Positions 44,701-56,524 of a DNA stretch of 64,000 bases are shown in pieces. The notes beneath the pieces were generated by a model. The model had not been told where the DNA came from. It was given only the letters and a program-made list of their open reading frames with translations, and made no database searches. The DNA lies in the NCBI RefSeq assembly GCF_035083965.1, contig NC_089727.1:1431501-1495500 (forward strand), in the 5' to 3' direction. Both the position numbers and the translations under genes were made by a program. Source of the DNA: Branchiostoma lanceolatum (taxonomy: Eukaryota > Chordata > Leptocardii > Amphioxiformes > Branchiostomatidae). Within the stretch, counting starts at the first letter, position 1. Each line of letters starts with the position of its first letter.

Positions 44701-47700
44701 GTGCCCTGTTTGGGTATGGATGATTTGAACTTTTCGCATTTTTGACAACACTGCCCAGGACCGCTAGTACTCCAATTCAACTTGTTGGTTCTGGACTTAA
44801 CAAAATAACACTTAATTGGAAGATCAACATGAGTGCTGAGTCTGATCATGAAGGGAAAGTCTGTGCATCGACACACACAGTTTCACTGAGTGAATATAGT
44901 TAGAGTCAAGTTCTCATCCCATTCCTCTGTTTTCCTCTTGTCCTGTTCCTAACACCAATAGTTTTTACTTTGAAATGCCAGAGAACCAATAGAATAATTT
45001 GGTGTGGCCTAAAGACTAAGAATCTCAAATATTACTAATAAGACTTGAAGTTGAAGGTGACTAAACTTCAAAACACCAGGCAATCTGCAAACATACCTTA
45101 TAATCCAGCAGGATGCTGACATTGACTGGCAGATTTTACATGCATTACCACAGAGACATGAACAGGAGTCAGGTAGGGATGGTACATGTATGTTAGGTAA
45201 TCTATTCTTAAGATTAAGGTTTTTAAAGGCAGACATTTCTATCACACCCTCTGTGAAAAATTGCTAGACAAGTTGGTAAAACATTCCCTATAATATGGTT
45301 CTGCACTGCAAGCCACATACAGTTCTCGCCTACATACATGTAACAACAGAAGGCAACTTTCACAGGCCAGGGTGACTCATCTGACCTATTGATATCTGCC
45401 CTCGCCGAGTTAAGTCATAAAAGTGACAAGTGGTTCTACAAATGGCAAACTGTCTGCCAAACGCACGCACGGATAGAATGTTGTTTTGGCTACCGTTCAA
45501 CCTCAGCAAGCTATCGGGTTAATTTCTTCTATTTTCCTGCAAACCAAAAGGAGTCTGATGGAGTCTAGACCAACACTCCAGACTAAAGACAAGCAGACTG
45601 GACCACATATCCACTCCCCACCTTATCACAATATTCACCGATCGTGAGGCAACAAAGAGTGTAAGTTGTACAGAAGATACTACAGCTGTTCTTCTTCGTC
45701 TTCTTTAATAAGCAGTCTACCACTTAAGAAGTTAAAGTTGTGCAAACATGGCTCTACCACAAGAAGTGTGGGTTTTACTAACTTAGTGACAAACCAAACA
45801 AAGTTCGAGGTCAGGCAATTACAACTGTGTTGACCTCACATTGCTCCACTTTACCTGAGAGCTATTGACAGGCTAAATAAGAGTTTTCATGGCGGAAAAG
45901 GTACTATTGACAGGATGGAATAGTCATGCCCCTTACAAAAATTTCTACACAACTGATTTGGTTGAACAATAGAAAACACTCATTAGTATAGATCACAACT
46001 CCCCCCTCCCCCCAACACCACATACATTTCAGGCACTAACACAGTTCTGTTTGACTTGTAGTTTTGAGCCACACCCAAACAAACTACATTTGTACATACC
46101 CCAGAAATCACTAGCCTCGGCAGCATGCCCTACTTTGGCTGGCGGATTGACAATACGGTTTGATTTAATGAATTCTATAGATCTTAGAATTTTTTTGACC
46201 GTTCTACTTTTGCTGTGCCCTCTCCACTGCAAATTTGTCAGATACGATGATCGTGAATATGTCTCCCTTGGTATGACGACTGTACTACAGAATTGGTTCA
46301 ACAGCAAAACATTTTCCTCCTGCAACGAAATAAAGTCACAGCAAACCTATATGATTTTACTGTACTGTTATCATGATTGCTGATGTGTTCTGATGGCTCC
46401 ATTTTAATTTCTGTTCCAACATTTTCCTCTGCAGGTCTGCTAACAGCCAATGGGGGCTAAGGAATCACTAGGATCCACACAAAGTCATTAGAAACTCCAT
46501 TTGCAGTGGAGCACAGACAAATGATCCCGCCCCTGATGGGTACTCTGTTGCAGATCATGGTTGAACTTGACTGTTGAACTTGATGGATTTCCTATCTTTT
46601 TTATCAACATCCTATCCGACCAATACGTCAAACCAAGGACGCCATATACATGTAGGAAAGACTGAGCACTATAATGTCCTTGCTCAAACCAGCCCACAGG
46701 CGTACCAGGGGTAGTCATGACTACAAATACCATCTCATCCCTGCAAGTACTGACTGTTTCAGATTTTCCTCTTTACCACGTACTATAAGAGAATGGAACT
46801 TGCTACTGGGGCACATTGTACAAGCTCGACAGTAGAGGGCTTCAAGGCCGGACTTACGGCCGCAGTGCCGCAATCCGCTGTTGCCTGACCACCCCCATCC
46901 CCCCTCAGTGATACCCCTTTAGAGGGTATCAAAAAGAAGAAGATTAGAAGATCTCTGAAGAGTCACCCGTCTCCCAAATAAAACTATTTCCCCCACCAGC
47001 CGCCGTCACACTGATAATTGTGTTTGCTGAAAAATTGCCCAACCCCTGATGGATGTTGATTCGATTTGGAGAAATGTTGGGACTGATTTTGACCTTGGGC
47101 CATTATTCTATACACACTGGTATGGAGGTACAGTTGTTGTTTTTCTTTAAAAGAAGGAAATACAGGTTAGATTTTGATACCTTTGTGTTTTCTATTTGCA
47201 ATACTCAAAATATAAGGTGTCTGAATGTAAATTAACTAGATAATCAATGTCTCATCTTCTGGATCAAGATGACTTTTACTTCAGCACTTGACTCTTGAGC
47301 ACAGCTGGAGACACCTGACTTCACCAAAGACCTAGAGATCTGCTATTAATGTATCATTTTGTCTTAGAGATGATAACGAATCAGATTAAAATTCACAGAG
47401 CTTTTGTTAACAATAGTTAATTTGTGATCAGATGACAGTAGTTACCCTATAATTGTCAAATACTCTCAAACTGCACAAGAGCTAACAGAAATTCCCCAGG
47501 ATGTACAAGAGGTGAGCCATAGGTAGATCTGGGCGTCTGGTAGACAGAAACCAGAAACACAAGAATCACAATTCACATATTATCGTAGACTTCAGACTTG
47601 TAAAACATTTAAGAAAATAAATAAAAAATCACTAACTTCTTCACTTCAAATGATTCTTCTTTCCTATTCGTTGATGATTTTACAAGTGCAATACAACATG

Positions 47701-48250
47701 AGCCCTTTGTTTCGTTCGGTACTCCTATCATGCCTTTGTGTCACTGTAGACTGTACTGACATACCGCCAAAACAAAGGAAAACGTACAGACAAAGACTAA
47801 CTGCTTAATGCTTGCATGCTTGAAATAAAGTCAAATCCAGCTTTACCTTTATGCCATTGTTGCTGGTTCAGAGAGCCTCCTGCCGCAAAACCTCATATCT
47901 CGGACGGACTGCTGATCGCCGGCTGCCACAGTAGACAATACGTCAGCGCTAAAATTAATACCCGCGCATCCCACACACATTCGCTCAGTCAGATCCAACT
48001 TTGCCGGTGGAGAAACAACAGTAATGTCAACAAAGCTATTCACTTCCGGGTATAGGGACGTGACCATTAGCAAATGGGGACCGTGACGAGTTATTTTCCT
48101 ACTATCAAAGACATAACTCACTATATTTTATCCATTGTAAGTTCATTCAATCATGTAAAACATTGTGTACAGAACTATATGTCTCTATTGTGTTCTAGCA
48201 TATTGTAGTGAGTTATTGTATGATTTTTACATTTTAAATCGGACTCCCCT
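44700..48250. other. intergenic/5' region between two divergent genes
   Basis: Holds a LINE end (46560-46940) and a lone AGGCCACACC-type terminus near 45000. A 5' exon and promoter of the MS4A-like gene should be here but I cannot place them. No other coding frame is convincing. Confidence 0.5.
46560..46940 (+). mobile_element. LINE ORF2 C-terminal fragment
   Basis: Reads RTRGSHDYKYHLIPASTDCF, then SSLPRTIREWN, the usual F-P-R-T-I-R-x-W-N ending of CR1/Jockey-like elements, followed by a short 3' region ending in GAAGAAGA. Stop codons within show decay. Confidence 0.75.
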
Positions 48251-48306
48251 ATTTAGATTATAGACTGCTCCTCCCCTCCCGAGATTTCCCAGCGTCCCCG
48301 GTAGTA

Positions 48307-48317
48307 AACATGGCGGC
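48307..48317 (+). promoter_or_regulatory. YY1-like site over the GLYR1 start codon
   Basis: AAACATGGCGGC matches the YY1 consensus AANATGGCGGC, with the ATG at 48310-48312 being the start codon. This arrangement is common at TATA-less housekeeping genes; binding is inferred. No TATA box is evident just upstream. Confidence 0.5.
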
Positions 48318-51300
48318 ACAGTTCAACATCGGAGACATCGTTTGGTAGGTTTTCCTTCCGCTCTGTCTTATCAAATCCTCGCACCAACTCCCCGATTTTC
48401 ACGCCATCCTTGAGAAAAATGTCTGAAGATTTTCCCTGTTGTTTCGTTCCAGGGCCAAGCTGAGCAGCTTCCCTCCCTGGCCGAGTAAGGTGGGTGGATC
48501 TTTGTGCGGCTTGCCTCTCCCCCCACCGACGCTACCAGCGCTGTAGACAATAACGCCTCACTTCAGCGTGGCTTTAAACATTTCTGTACCGAATCTCTCA
48601 TTGTTATGTAGTCCTACGCTTCTGATTCTTCTCGTGAAGCCATTGTGGTGATGATTATAGCTTATCTAAGCACTGGCGTTGCTATATTAAAGTGCGTCTG
48701 ACGTCCGCCGCTGTCAGATCATGGTTAGACCGCACGTGACGCTTTACATGGTAAATTATGGCCGGTGAGAAAGGGGGCATGTTGTGGTAAACAAACGCCG
48801 GGTCTGCTACTGCCCCACCTGTCGGGAAAACAGCACACAGGGATCTGATGAAATTGTTTACAAATCTTGCAGTAAGACATCAGAAGCTGGGAATGTTAAA
48901 TTGAAATGTCAGCAATCAGCATAATCTCTTCTGACAAAATATTATTACAAACTGGGCAACTGAAAGTGGGTCACCACTTTTTTTTAGTTCTGAAACAAGA
49001 TGAAGATCCCATATTTTTTCTTCCCTCATTGATTTTAAAAACTCCTGAGTGTTTTCCAGCATTTAGCCCGTACATTGACTTGCAGTTCTCTGCTTTGCTA
49101 TTTGCAACACCAACAATCAAAGTTAGTTTTTTTCTCCATAATCTAAGACCCTGATTTGTAAGTTGTGATTCACCCAGACACAGGATTGATCCCAACTTGT
49201 TCCCTTGAGGTGAATTTGACGGCTCCAGCTTATCCCCCCAAAGCAGGATTCTGATCGCACCTGGATCAATCCAGTGTCTGGGTGAATCCAGATTCGTGAT
49301 TCCTGATTCGAACGGGACCCCAGACTACTCCTCTACTCATAAGCTGTTGTCTCCTTTTTCTGGCAATCTTGGGGTCAACAACAAGTAGATTTAGTCTTGA
49401 TAAAAGCCCCTTGCTGCCAACAATGCCATTAAGACCATGAATGAATGAATGAATAATAACTTTATTGCACAACAATTGTACAATGAATGAATCCTTCGCT
49501 TGGGTAACTTGCAATCTTTAATTGAACTAAAATTAGATTTCTTGCTTTGCTGTTCATGGAATACAAAGCCTTCATCTCCAAGTAACTTTAATAACACACT
49601 CTACACACCTTTCTGTTTTAGAAATGATATGTCTAACTTGACCGTGTATTTTCCCCTCCTCAATCTCCCCAGGTCGTCCGACCCAAGAAGGACATTAAGA
49701 AGCCCAAAGGGAAGAAGCCGGTTTACTTCGTCTTCTTCTACGGCACCGAGGATCAGTGAGTCGACCTTTGTGTTTCGCATGAATCTTATAGTTATACATG
49801 TACATAAGCTTCCCCAACCATGTGCAAGCACGTCCATTCGTCCAACCCCCAGATGATGGGGAACAGAAGACGTTAAACCGGATAGTGAGTGAGTGAGTAA
49901 AATGTACACGACTGCAGATGCAGAAATCAGTGGGGATGATTGGTGATGATGATGTACAGTATTACCGAAAACGAATGGACACAAACCATATACCAGCTCT
50001 CACTCTTATGTATTTTATACCATGTATTGTGTAATACTATCTGTATAGATTTATACCTACTATTACTTATTAGGACTTTAAATCATGTAACTTGTGTTGT
50101 TATATTTTGTCTGACCCTTCCCTGACAAAGGTTCAAACAAACAAAAAACAAACATTGTATGTGCTATCTTATGGGCTTTAGCACTGTCACATTGTGTGGT
50201 TGGGAGTTCTACTTGAAGAAAGATACCAGACAATGTATAGTGTTATCCTATAGGTTATATACTACTAGTACAGTGACAGTATGATACCAACCAATACATA
50301 TTGATTGTGATACCAGTAGACTTCCTGGACATTGATGGTACAGAGTGTCAACCAGCCATACTGAACCACCGCAGCATCAATATTTTATTATATTTATGGG
50401 CATTAGATTTAGTACATAAGATGAGCATGCATCCTGCTAGTCTGATTGAATCACGCTTCAGTGGCTGGCAATAAAAGCCCAGGACAGCAGGAGTTTGCGT
50501 TACACAGACTTGATCAAGGCTGAGAGTAGTGAGAATCTGGGTCCTACAATAGTTTGGCTCCCAGCCATCCCTGAAAGGTAGTATTACATGGTGTTACAGT
50601 GTATATATGTTATACATGTCTGCCCCCACAGTGCCTGGGTGAAGGTTGAGAACCTGAAGCCCTTTGAGGAGTACTGTAGCCTAACTCCCAGCCATTAATG
50701 TGCTGCAATATTACATGATGTTACAGTGTATGCATGTTATACCTGTCTGTCTTGCAGTGCCTGGGTGAAGGCTGAGAACCTGAAGCCCGTTTAGGAGTAC
50801 TGTAGCCTAACTCCCCGCCATCTCTATATTACAGTATTGCTGGATACTATGCTGTATTCATGTGCTAATTTTCCTGCCCTGACAGTGCCTGGGTGAAGGC
50901 TGAGAACCTGAAGCCCTTTGAGGAGTACAATAATCTAGCTCCCAGCCGTCACTGAAAGGCAGTACTACATGATATTACAGTGGGTTGATATGCTAATTTT
51001 CTGCCCTCGCAGTGCCTGGGTGAAGGCTGAGAACCTGAAGCCCTTTGAGGAGTACAAGGACCAGATGATCAAGGCCAACAAGGGGAAGCGTTTCCTCCAG
51101 GCTGTGGAGGCTGTGGAGAAGGTGCTGAGGAAAGGGGGCGGTGCCAAGGTACACAACACATCATCATCGTACACAATACTTTATTCTAGATTATCTTACT
51201 GTTAAACAAAGATCAGTGGTGTCAGAGAACAGAAAACACACACACAAGTGACAACTAAACACATCTCTGGTATTGAACTGAATGGCTCAGTGGTGCCATT

Positions 51301-54300
51301 GACAGCCAAGGTACACAATGCTCAGTCTCATCATACACAATACACACAGCTTTATAAACATTCTCTGATACTTGCTGTACTGGCACAAACAAAGTTCTTT
51401 GTATGTAACCGGTATGTAATCACATGCAGACGTTTCGGTGACCGTCTGTCACCTTCCTCAGGGCAATTCTGACTGGTTCTACTTCACACTGCAGCACAGG
51501 TGTTGCTGCTGCAGGGTAAAAAATACGGCCCCAAACATGACTTCAAGTTCAAGTTTGTATACCCCTCATCACGGTTCATGACTGGATTAGATCTTCTGAT
51601 CCATACAGCCTCCTTAAAAACGGGTCCATCTGTTGTTCTCTCTCTATGACCTGTGCCCAGCCCAGTCTGTTGGTGATTATGTACTGGTTGTGCGCAAATA
51701 ACTTTGATCTGTGTTAAACAGTGATTTATGAATCTGATGAAACTATTCACGGATAGTTACTGTATGTACTGTTTTAGTCTACGTTTGAAATTGTAGAGAG
51801 AAACATTTCTTCTGAAGTATCTATCAATCCATCCTCATGTCTGAACAATTCTGGACATTCCACCTTACTCTACAGACCAAGAAGGTAAAACTTGCATTAA
51901 ATTTGTAAAATCTTGCCAACATTTCTGAATTCTCTACTTTTCTACATATTTCTGCAATATGGTATAACTCTGACTCTTTCCTTTTTTCCTCTCTCCTTCT
52001 TTTTTTCTCTATGTCTTTCCTACTCTAGCGAGGCCGGCCACCCAAGCACTCTGCAACGCCCAAGTCAGGGGCTTACCGGGTGAGGTCCCAGGGTCAGGGG
52101 TTCTAGTCCCAGGGAGCTGTAGGGTGTTTGCACATGATGTTGTAGCTGCCATGCTGGTCACGTGAAGAAACTGGAAGAGCCAAACCTCTAGATTGCATGT
52201 GTAGCACACATCATACACGTGCTATTTAGAGGTCTATGTTTGCAGTTACCTAAAAACAAATGGCACACAATGTGTACAATGTGTTTTTACATAACTGCAA
52301 ATAGAGACCTCTAGATAGCACGTATATGATGCGTTTGCAGTTAGATGTGCAAAGGTTAGGTGTGACAGGTCGCTCCGTGTAATATAACCAGCTGCTGCCG
52401 CGCCGCGTGCCTGCAAAGCTGGTGTTTTATACCGAATGGCAGTTATTCCGGCCATACACTGATACAGACTGCAATTACATTAAAAAACCCTCAAATTTAG
52501 CAGGCAACTTCCAGGTTTAAGTGTCCAACATGGCAGACAGCATGTAGGCTATAGACAGTCACATGTGTGCCAGCACCCTATAAGCTAAGCCTGTAGTTTG
52601 TCAGTATCCCAGGCATGATCAAGTCCCTGGTGCATCTACTAACCATGTTTTATTATGTTTCCCTGCACATCGTTATGTATTTTGGTATCCTTGTTCGTCT
52701 GCTCAATTTTTATGTTGCAGGTGTTATCATTTTGTTATTTTGTTTTGTTATTTCTATATCATATGAGCACATGTTTTAATGAGCCAGCTGTAACCACTTG
52801 GTCAAGTTTGCTAATCTTTGTTTTTGCTTTTCTAACACCTTTTTCTTTCCCTGATACCATATAATGCATAGACAATTGACTACATGCTTGAAAAAGATAA
52901 AAACGACCAAACCTAAGATAGACATATCTAACAGCCTCTATGAAATGTATGTACACGTAGTAAGTTAGCCTGGAGTCCAGCCTTCTTAGCTTTAGTCCCT
53001 ACCCAAACTCTGCTCCCCGGCGTAGCTTGGGTAGCGGACTAAAGCTAAAAAGGCTGGACTCCAGGCTAGTAGTAAGTGTGCATTGTGTTATATTAGCCTA
53101 CTTATACATTTGTACCTTCAGAAATATGATCAGTAGATTGTAGATATCAGAAATTTCCTTTGTCATCTGGAAAGCATGGATTAAAACTCAATAGTAGACT
53201 TGGAAAGTGAATACTTACCCTCAAAGAAGCTCTTATCCTTGAAGTAAGCAGACAGGCATTACACCTACATTATGTAAGTGTGCTATAGTAGAGAGAGTAC
53301 TTATTATGTGAAACGCCCTGTTCCCTCGACAGGACACAGATGACATTGACCATGAGGAGGTGGTGCCCAGCTCCAAGCCTGTGCAGAAAACCTACTCCAG
53401 AGAACCACTTCTCGGCAAAACTGTGGTAAATACCGCAGTTTTAATATCAGTGTTTGCATGGAGATTTCCAGTAGTTCTAGCCACAAAAGGGGTCAAATTT
53501 ATATCCTAAAAAACCTGGAAAAAGTAATTATAGCAGAGTCAAATGTTTCAGACAGCATTTGCTTTGTTTTGTACATATTATTATGCCTCCGGATGTCAAA
53601 CCTTCAACAGCATGCTATATTTAGAAGATGCAAAGATGTCTGAGATGTTATGAAATGTTATATATAATGCATAGTGATGTGCCTAGTGTACAATGTATGT
53701 CTACAGCCGCCATGCTTCAGCAGTTGATACTGTTGGATGATTGTTTGATAAGGTGTATGAGGAGTAATGCCTTACGCACAGACTTGATGTTGGTTTGTGT
53801 TTCAGAGTCCCTCCACATCCATTGGGCTGAAGAGGCCGCCAGAGGTACGTGTCATCATCGAGTTATGTTTTGATAATCTGAGCAGTTGTATATTTTTTGT
53901 CAGATATTGCAATGTAAAAAGGTACAATTTGTGGATATGACATAAACACATACATATTGCTTTAACATTGACTTTGCCTATGGTAAGTATACATACATGT
54001 AGATGTTAGATGTGATATTTTGTGGTTGTTTTGCTTTTTGCTCTACAAGCTAATCTCTTACGCAAAAAAACAGTCACTCAAACAACTGGATAGAATTTGG
54101 AAACAGACGTTTCAGACAGCACCCGCTGGCTTTCGTCAGTGTCTGAAACGTCGCACCGTTTCCAAATTTTATCCAGTTGCTTGAGTAATTGTTTTTTGGT
54201 GTATCTTATTACACATGTACCTGGATGTCTAACCTTCATCAACGCATCTCGAAGCAAATTTTAATCAGCTTTTTTTGTCATAACAGACCATCCTGCAGCG

Positions 54301-56368
54301 GTCTTGTACTCAATCCTTACCACAAATACTAAGCATTGTTATACGTGTCATGCATGTTCTAATTCACGTCAGAAGATAGTTACTCGAGCAACTGGATAAA
54401 ATTTTCAAACAGTCAGACGTTTCAGACAGTAGCCGCTGTGTTTCGTCAGTGACTAAAGGGAAAAACGGGAGAACCAGGTTTTAGACCAAAACTCTGAATT
54501 GATATGTACATGGCGTATCTTACTAGACCTTATAATCATCAAAGATCTGCATTATGTAACCTGTTCATCAGTAGTTTGTAAATACTTGTTTAAACCTCTG
54601 AGCTGTGCATGTGCAGGGTTTGATGTTTGTAAACACCTGTTTGTCTGACCTGTACCTGTGCAGGGTTTGACGCTTATTTACACCTGTTTGTCTGACCTGT
54701 ACCTGTGCAGGGTTTGGGTGCGGAGGCCTCCATCATACTGAAGAGACCCAGAGAAGACAACGAGAGCGACCTGTACAACTTTGACGAGTCAGAGGTACGA
54801 TCAGCTTCTGTAGATTAGGATAATGCATCTGCATCTTGGTAACCTCCATTAATATTAATCCGACAGGTTACATAAATCCGCCACTTTGAAAAACAGTGGG
54901 TTTGAGAGATCTATAGTGCAGCACTCCCCAGTTACTGTAATTCACTTTAAGTTCACGGTAGCAAAATTTCACGGTGTAAGAAAAATTGACATTTTCACAG
55001 ATCTTTAACTTCACGGTGGTAGCAAGTGATTTACAGAAAGGATGTGTGGAGGAATCATAAATAGGTTTTTCACTGTGATGATGAGTTCACGGTCCAGAGG
55101 TGACAGTGAAAACAGTGAACATAAATTTACAGTGAAAGAAACAAGAATTACAGTATGCACAGTTTCATTATACAGGAGTGCATTATACTGGGGGATGTTG
55201 GGTTGGAGATCTGTTTGGATGCACATGTATCTTTTCAGGGTGGCTGGATTATGTACCCTGGTGGAATCATGTTTAACTAAGTAGATGTTACATGTAGATG
55301 TATATCCTTGGGATAGAATGATGTGGGGATTGGTAGTTGAATTCAGTTCAAACACTTTAAGTTTCTCAGTTTCTGACTGCTATGTTACAATCAGCTTCAG
55401 AATTGTAGATTTCAGAGTTTGTTTTCATGATTCCTCTCTCTCAATGCCATGTTTGCCTGCTCCAATTTTTGGAGGTGCGTCTGTGCTCAACTGAGATGTT
55501 CTGCTATCTTACAGCACGAGACGGAGTCTGACATAGTCACCGCAAAGGATGACATCACACCCACATGTTTGAAGTAAGTCCAGTTACTGCAGGATCAGAA
55601 TGAACGGGAACACTGCAGATTCCTGTATATATTGAAAAGTGTGATGCACAATATCAGCTTTGCTGCCTGGTGCCCACAAAGTATTGTGTTGTCGCAATTA
55701 TAATAAAGAAAACTATTTCTAGAAACTCAACACATTCATCAAGTTGGGGACATTTTAAAGGCAGTTGTTTATGTGTTGTCAGAAATTCAGCTGACACTTC
55801 ACTGAAGGAAAAGGTCGTTGTAGATACTTGTTGACGGTCGGTTCTCTCATAGCCTTGCTGACAATCTTACTGTAGGATAGATGCGACAGCAAGTTATTTA
55901 TATTATGCTTCATTGTTGAAATTAATCTATTGTTCCACTGTGTCAGGATTGGATGCCTTGGCCTGGGCATCATGGGGAGGGAGGAGCTGAACCGTCTATA
56001 AGATTATGTAAAAAAACAAAGAACAAGAACAGGCTTCAAAGCACACTTAACAGTATTTCAATGTCCCAAAAGTTCCATCCACTAGACAGCTAAACATGTC
56101 TAGTTGCCGTTTTTGGAAAAAGCTGGGATTCGGCTCCTGCATTTTAAAGCACTAGAGCTGGATAGGATTCCTGGGCCTGGGCATCGTGGGTTCTGGGATG
56201 ATGAAACGTATAAAATAACTTTGTTCTGTTTATTTTCTTATTTATTTGTTTGTTTGTTTGTTTGTCAGGATTGGATTCCTAGGCCTGGGCATCATGGGTT
56301 CTGGGATGGTGAGAAACCTGATCAAGACCGGCCACAGCGTCATGGTGTGGAACAGGACTCCCATGAAG
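48310..56368 (+). CDS. GLYR1: GLYR1 (NPAC/NDF) nucleosome factor, 5' part of gene
   Basis: Exons: 48310-48344, 48453-48489, 49673-49755, 51013-51148, 51876-51884 (9-bp micro-exon, tentative), 52029-52079, 53333-53425, 53806-53844, 54711-54794, 55515-55573, 56269-56368. Phases are consistent throughout. The first four exons encode a PWWP domain ([49 protein letters not shown]), which reads methylated nucleosomes in this family. RGRPPK is an AT-hook. Acidic linkers follow, then the start of the 6-phosphogluconate-dehydrogenase-like fold with its dinucleotide motif [14 protein letters not shown] and VMVWNRT. Vertebrate GLYR1 has the same order; its dehydrogenase domain is catalytically dead and makes a tetramer that partners LSD2. 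The remaining dehydrogenase exons are not seen before 64000, so they must lie to the right. Confidence 0.93.
49167..49288. mobile_element. foldback MITE, ends GATTCACCCAGACAC
   Basis: Arms gattcacccagacacaggat and a complement ending gtgtctgggtgaatc, about 25 bases each, plus a loop. Inside a GLYR1 intron. Confidence 0.75.
50625..51012 (+). repeat. three partial copies of the GLYR1 PWWP exon 51013-51148
   Basis: At 50630, 50758 and 50887 an acceptor plus 'tgcctgggtgaaggctgaga' and 'acctgaagcccttt' recur, each about 45 exon bases, then intron sequence with 'agctcccagcc' or similar. Unit about 128 bp. The second copy has an in-frame TAG (ccc gtt tag). The fourth occurrence is the complete exon. 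Confidence 0.93.
51421..51757. mobile_element. element with hammerhead-like motif, same family as 27365-27552
   Basis: Left part 'gacgtttcggtgaccgtctg'; right end 'aatctgatgaaactattcac' plus gga. The middle includes 'caattctgactggttctact'. In a GLYR1 intron. Confidence 0.65.
51429..51461 (-). ncRNA. hammerhead ribozyme-like motif
   Basis: Minus strand: CTGAGGA (position 7 may be any base in hammerheads), stem II GGTGAC/GTCACC of 6 pairs, GAAA, CGTC. Stem I does not pair here, so this copy is likely inactive. Confidence 0.4.
52209..52332. mobile_element. foldback element, ends ATCATACACGTGCTAT
   Basis: Imperfect arms of about 38 bases containing 'agaggtctatgtttgcagtt' and its complement 'aactgcaaatagagacctct'. 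GLYR1 intron. Confidence 0.7.
52342..52460 (+). repeat. dispersed repeat with CCAGCTGCTG core
   Basis: 'gcaaaggttaggtgtgacag', 'accagctgctgccgcgccgc' and 'ataccgaatggcagttattc'. Best-preserved of the copies at 8090, 43405 and here. Confidence 0.65.
52966..53068. mobile_element. TAGCC-family foldback element with perfect 9-bp target duplication
   Basis: A 103-bp hairpin with ends TAGCCTGGAGTCCAGCCTT and complement, flanked by GTAGTAAGT at 52957-52965 and 53069-53077. The identical flanks make the insertion boundaries secure. Confidence 0.9.
54106..54139 (-). ncRNA. hammerhead ribozyme-like motif
   Basis: Minus strand: CTGACGA, an imperfect stem II (AGCCAGC/GCTGTCT), GAAA, CGTC. Stem I AGACA/TGTTT pairs with one wobble. 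Confidence 0.42.
54416..54449 (-). ncRNA. hammerhead ribozyme-like motif
   Basis: Minus strand: CTGACGA, stem II with ACAG/CTGT, GAAA, CGTC. Stem I AGTCA/TGACT is a perfect 5 pairs. Confidence 0.47.
54605..54710 (+). repeat. two short copies of the acceptor of GLYR1 exon 54711-54794
   Basis: 'cctgtttgtctgacctgtac' plus 'ctgtgcagggtttg' occurs with a copy start near 54613 and again at 54655; the third leads into the exon. Only about nine exon bases are copied each time. Unit about 50 bp. Confidence 0.85.
54933..55155. mobile_element. foldback MITE, ends TACTGTAATTC, copy 1
   Basis: Ends TACTGTAATTCAC and GAATTACAGTA; interior 'ttcacggtagcaaaatttca' and 'gtgaacataaatttacagtg'. Copy 2 is at 57851-58072. 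Confidence 0.85.
55935..56200 (+). repeat. two partial copies of GLYR1 exon 56269-56368 start
   Basis: 'gtcaggattggatgccttgg' with 'cctgggcatcatggg' near 55945, and 'ggattcctgggcctgggcat' with 'cgtgggttctgggatgatg' near 56162, repeat the acceptor edge encoding the GLGIMGSGM dinucleotide motif. The true exon follows. Confidence 0.85.
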
Positions 56369-56524
56369 GTGAGGCTACCAGTGGTCTGAGTTACTTGTGC
56401 GTGTCTGTGCATGTTAGCTAGTTAGTTAGTGAATATGTGTTTATGTGTGTGTATGTTAATGTGATAGTGCATTTGTGTGTATGTGTGTGTGTGTTTTTGT
56501 GTGTGCCACTTACTTATGTCGAGT

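Larger units (their letters stand above)
54062..54530. mobile_element. two hammerhead-type foldback copies
   Basis: 54062-54235 is a foldback with 'caactggatagaatttgg' and 'ccaaattttatccagttgc' arms; 54365-54530 is a half-copy of the same family. Both resemble 836-1040. The outer flank 'acctggatgtctaaccttca' also matches the flank of the 836 element (reversed). Confidence 0.78.

Noticed and set aside
47816-48121. Candidate 5' exon of the MS4A-like gene
   Set aside because: Frames on both strands are short and no donor can be tied to the acceptor at 44367.
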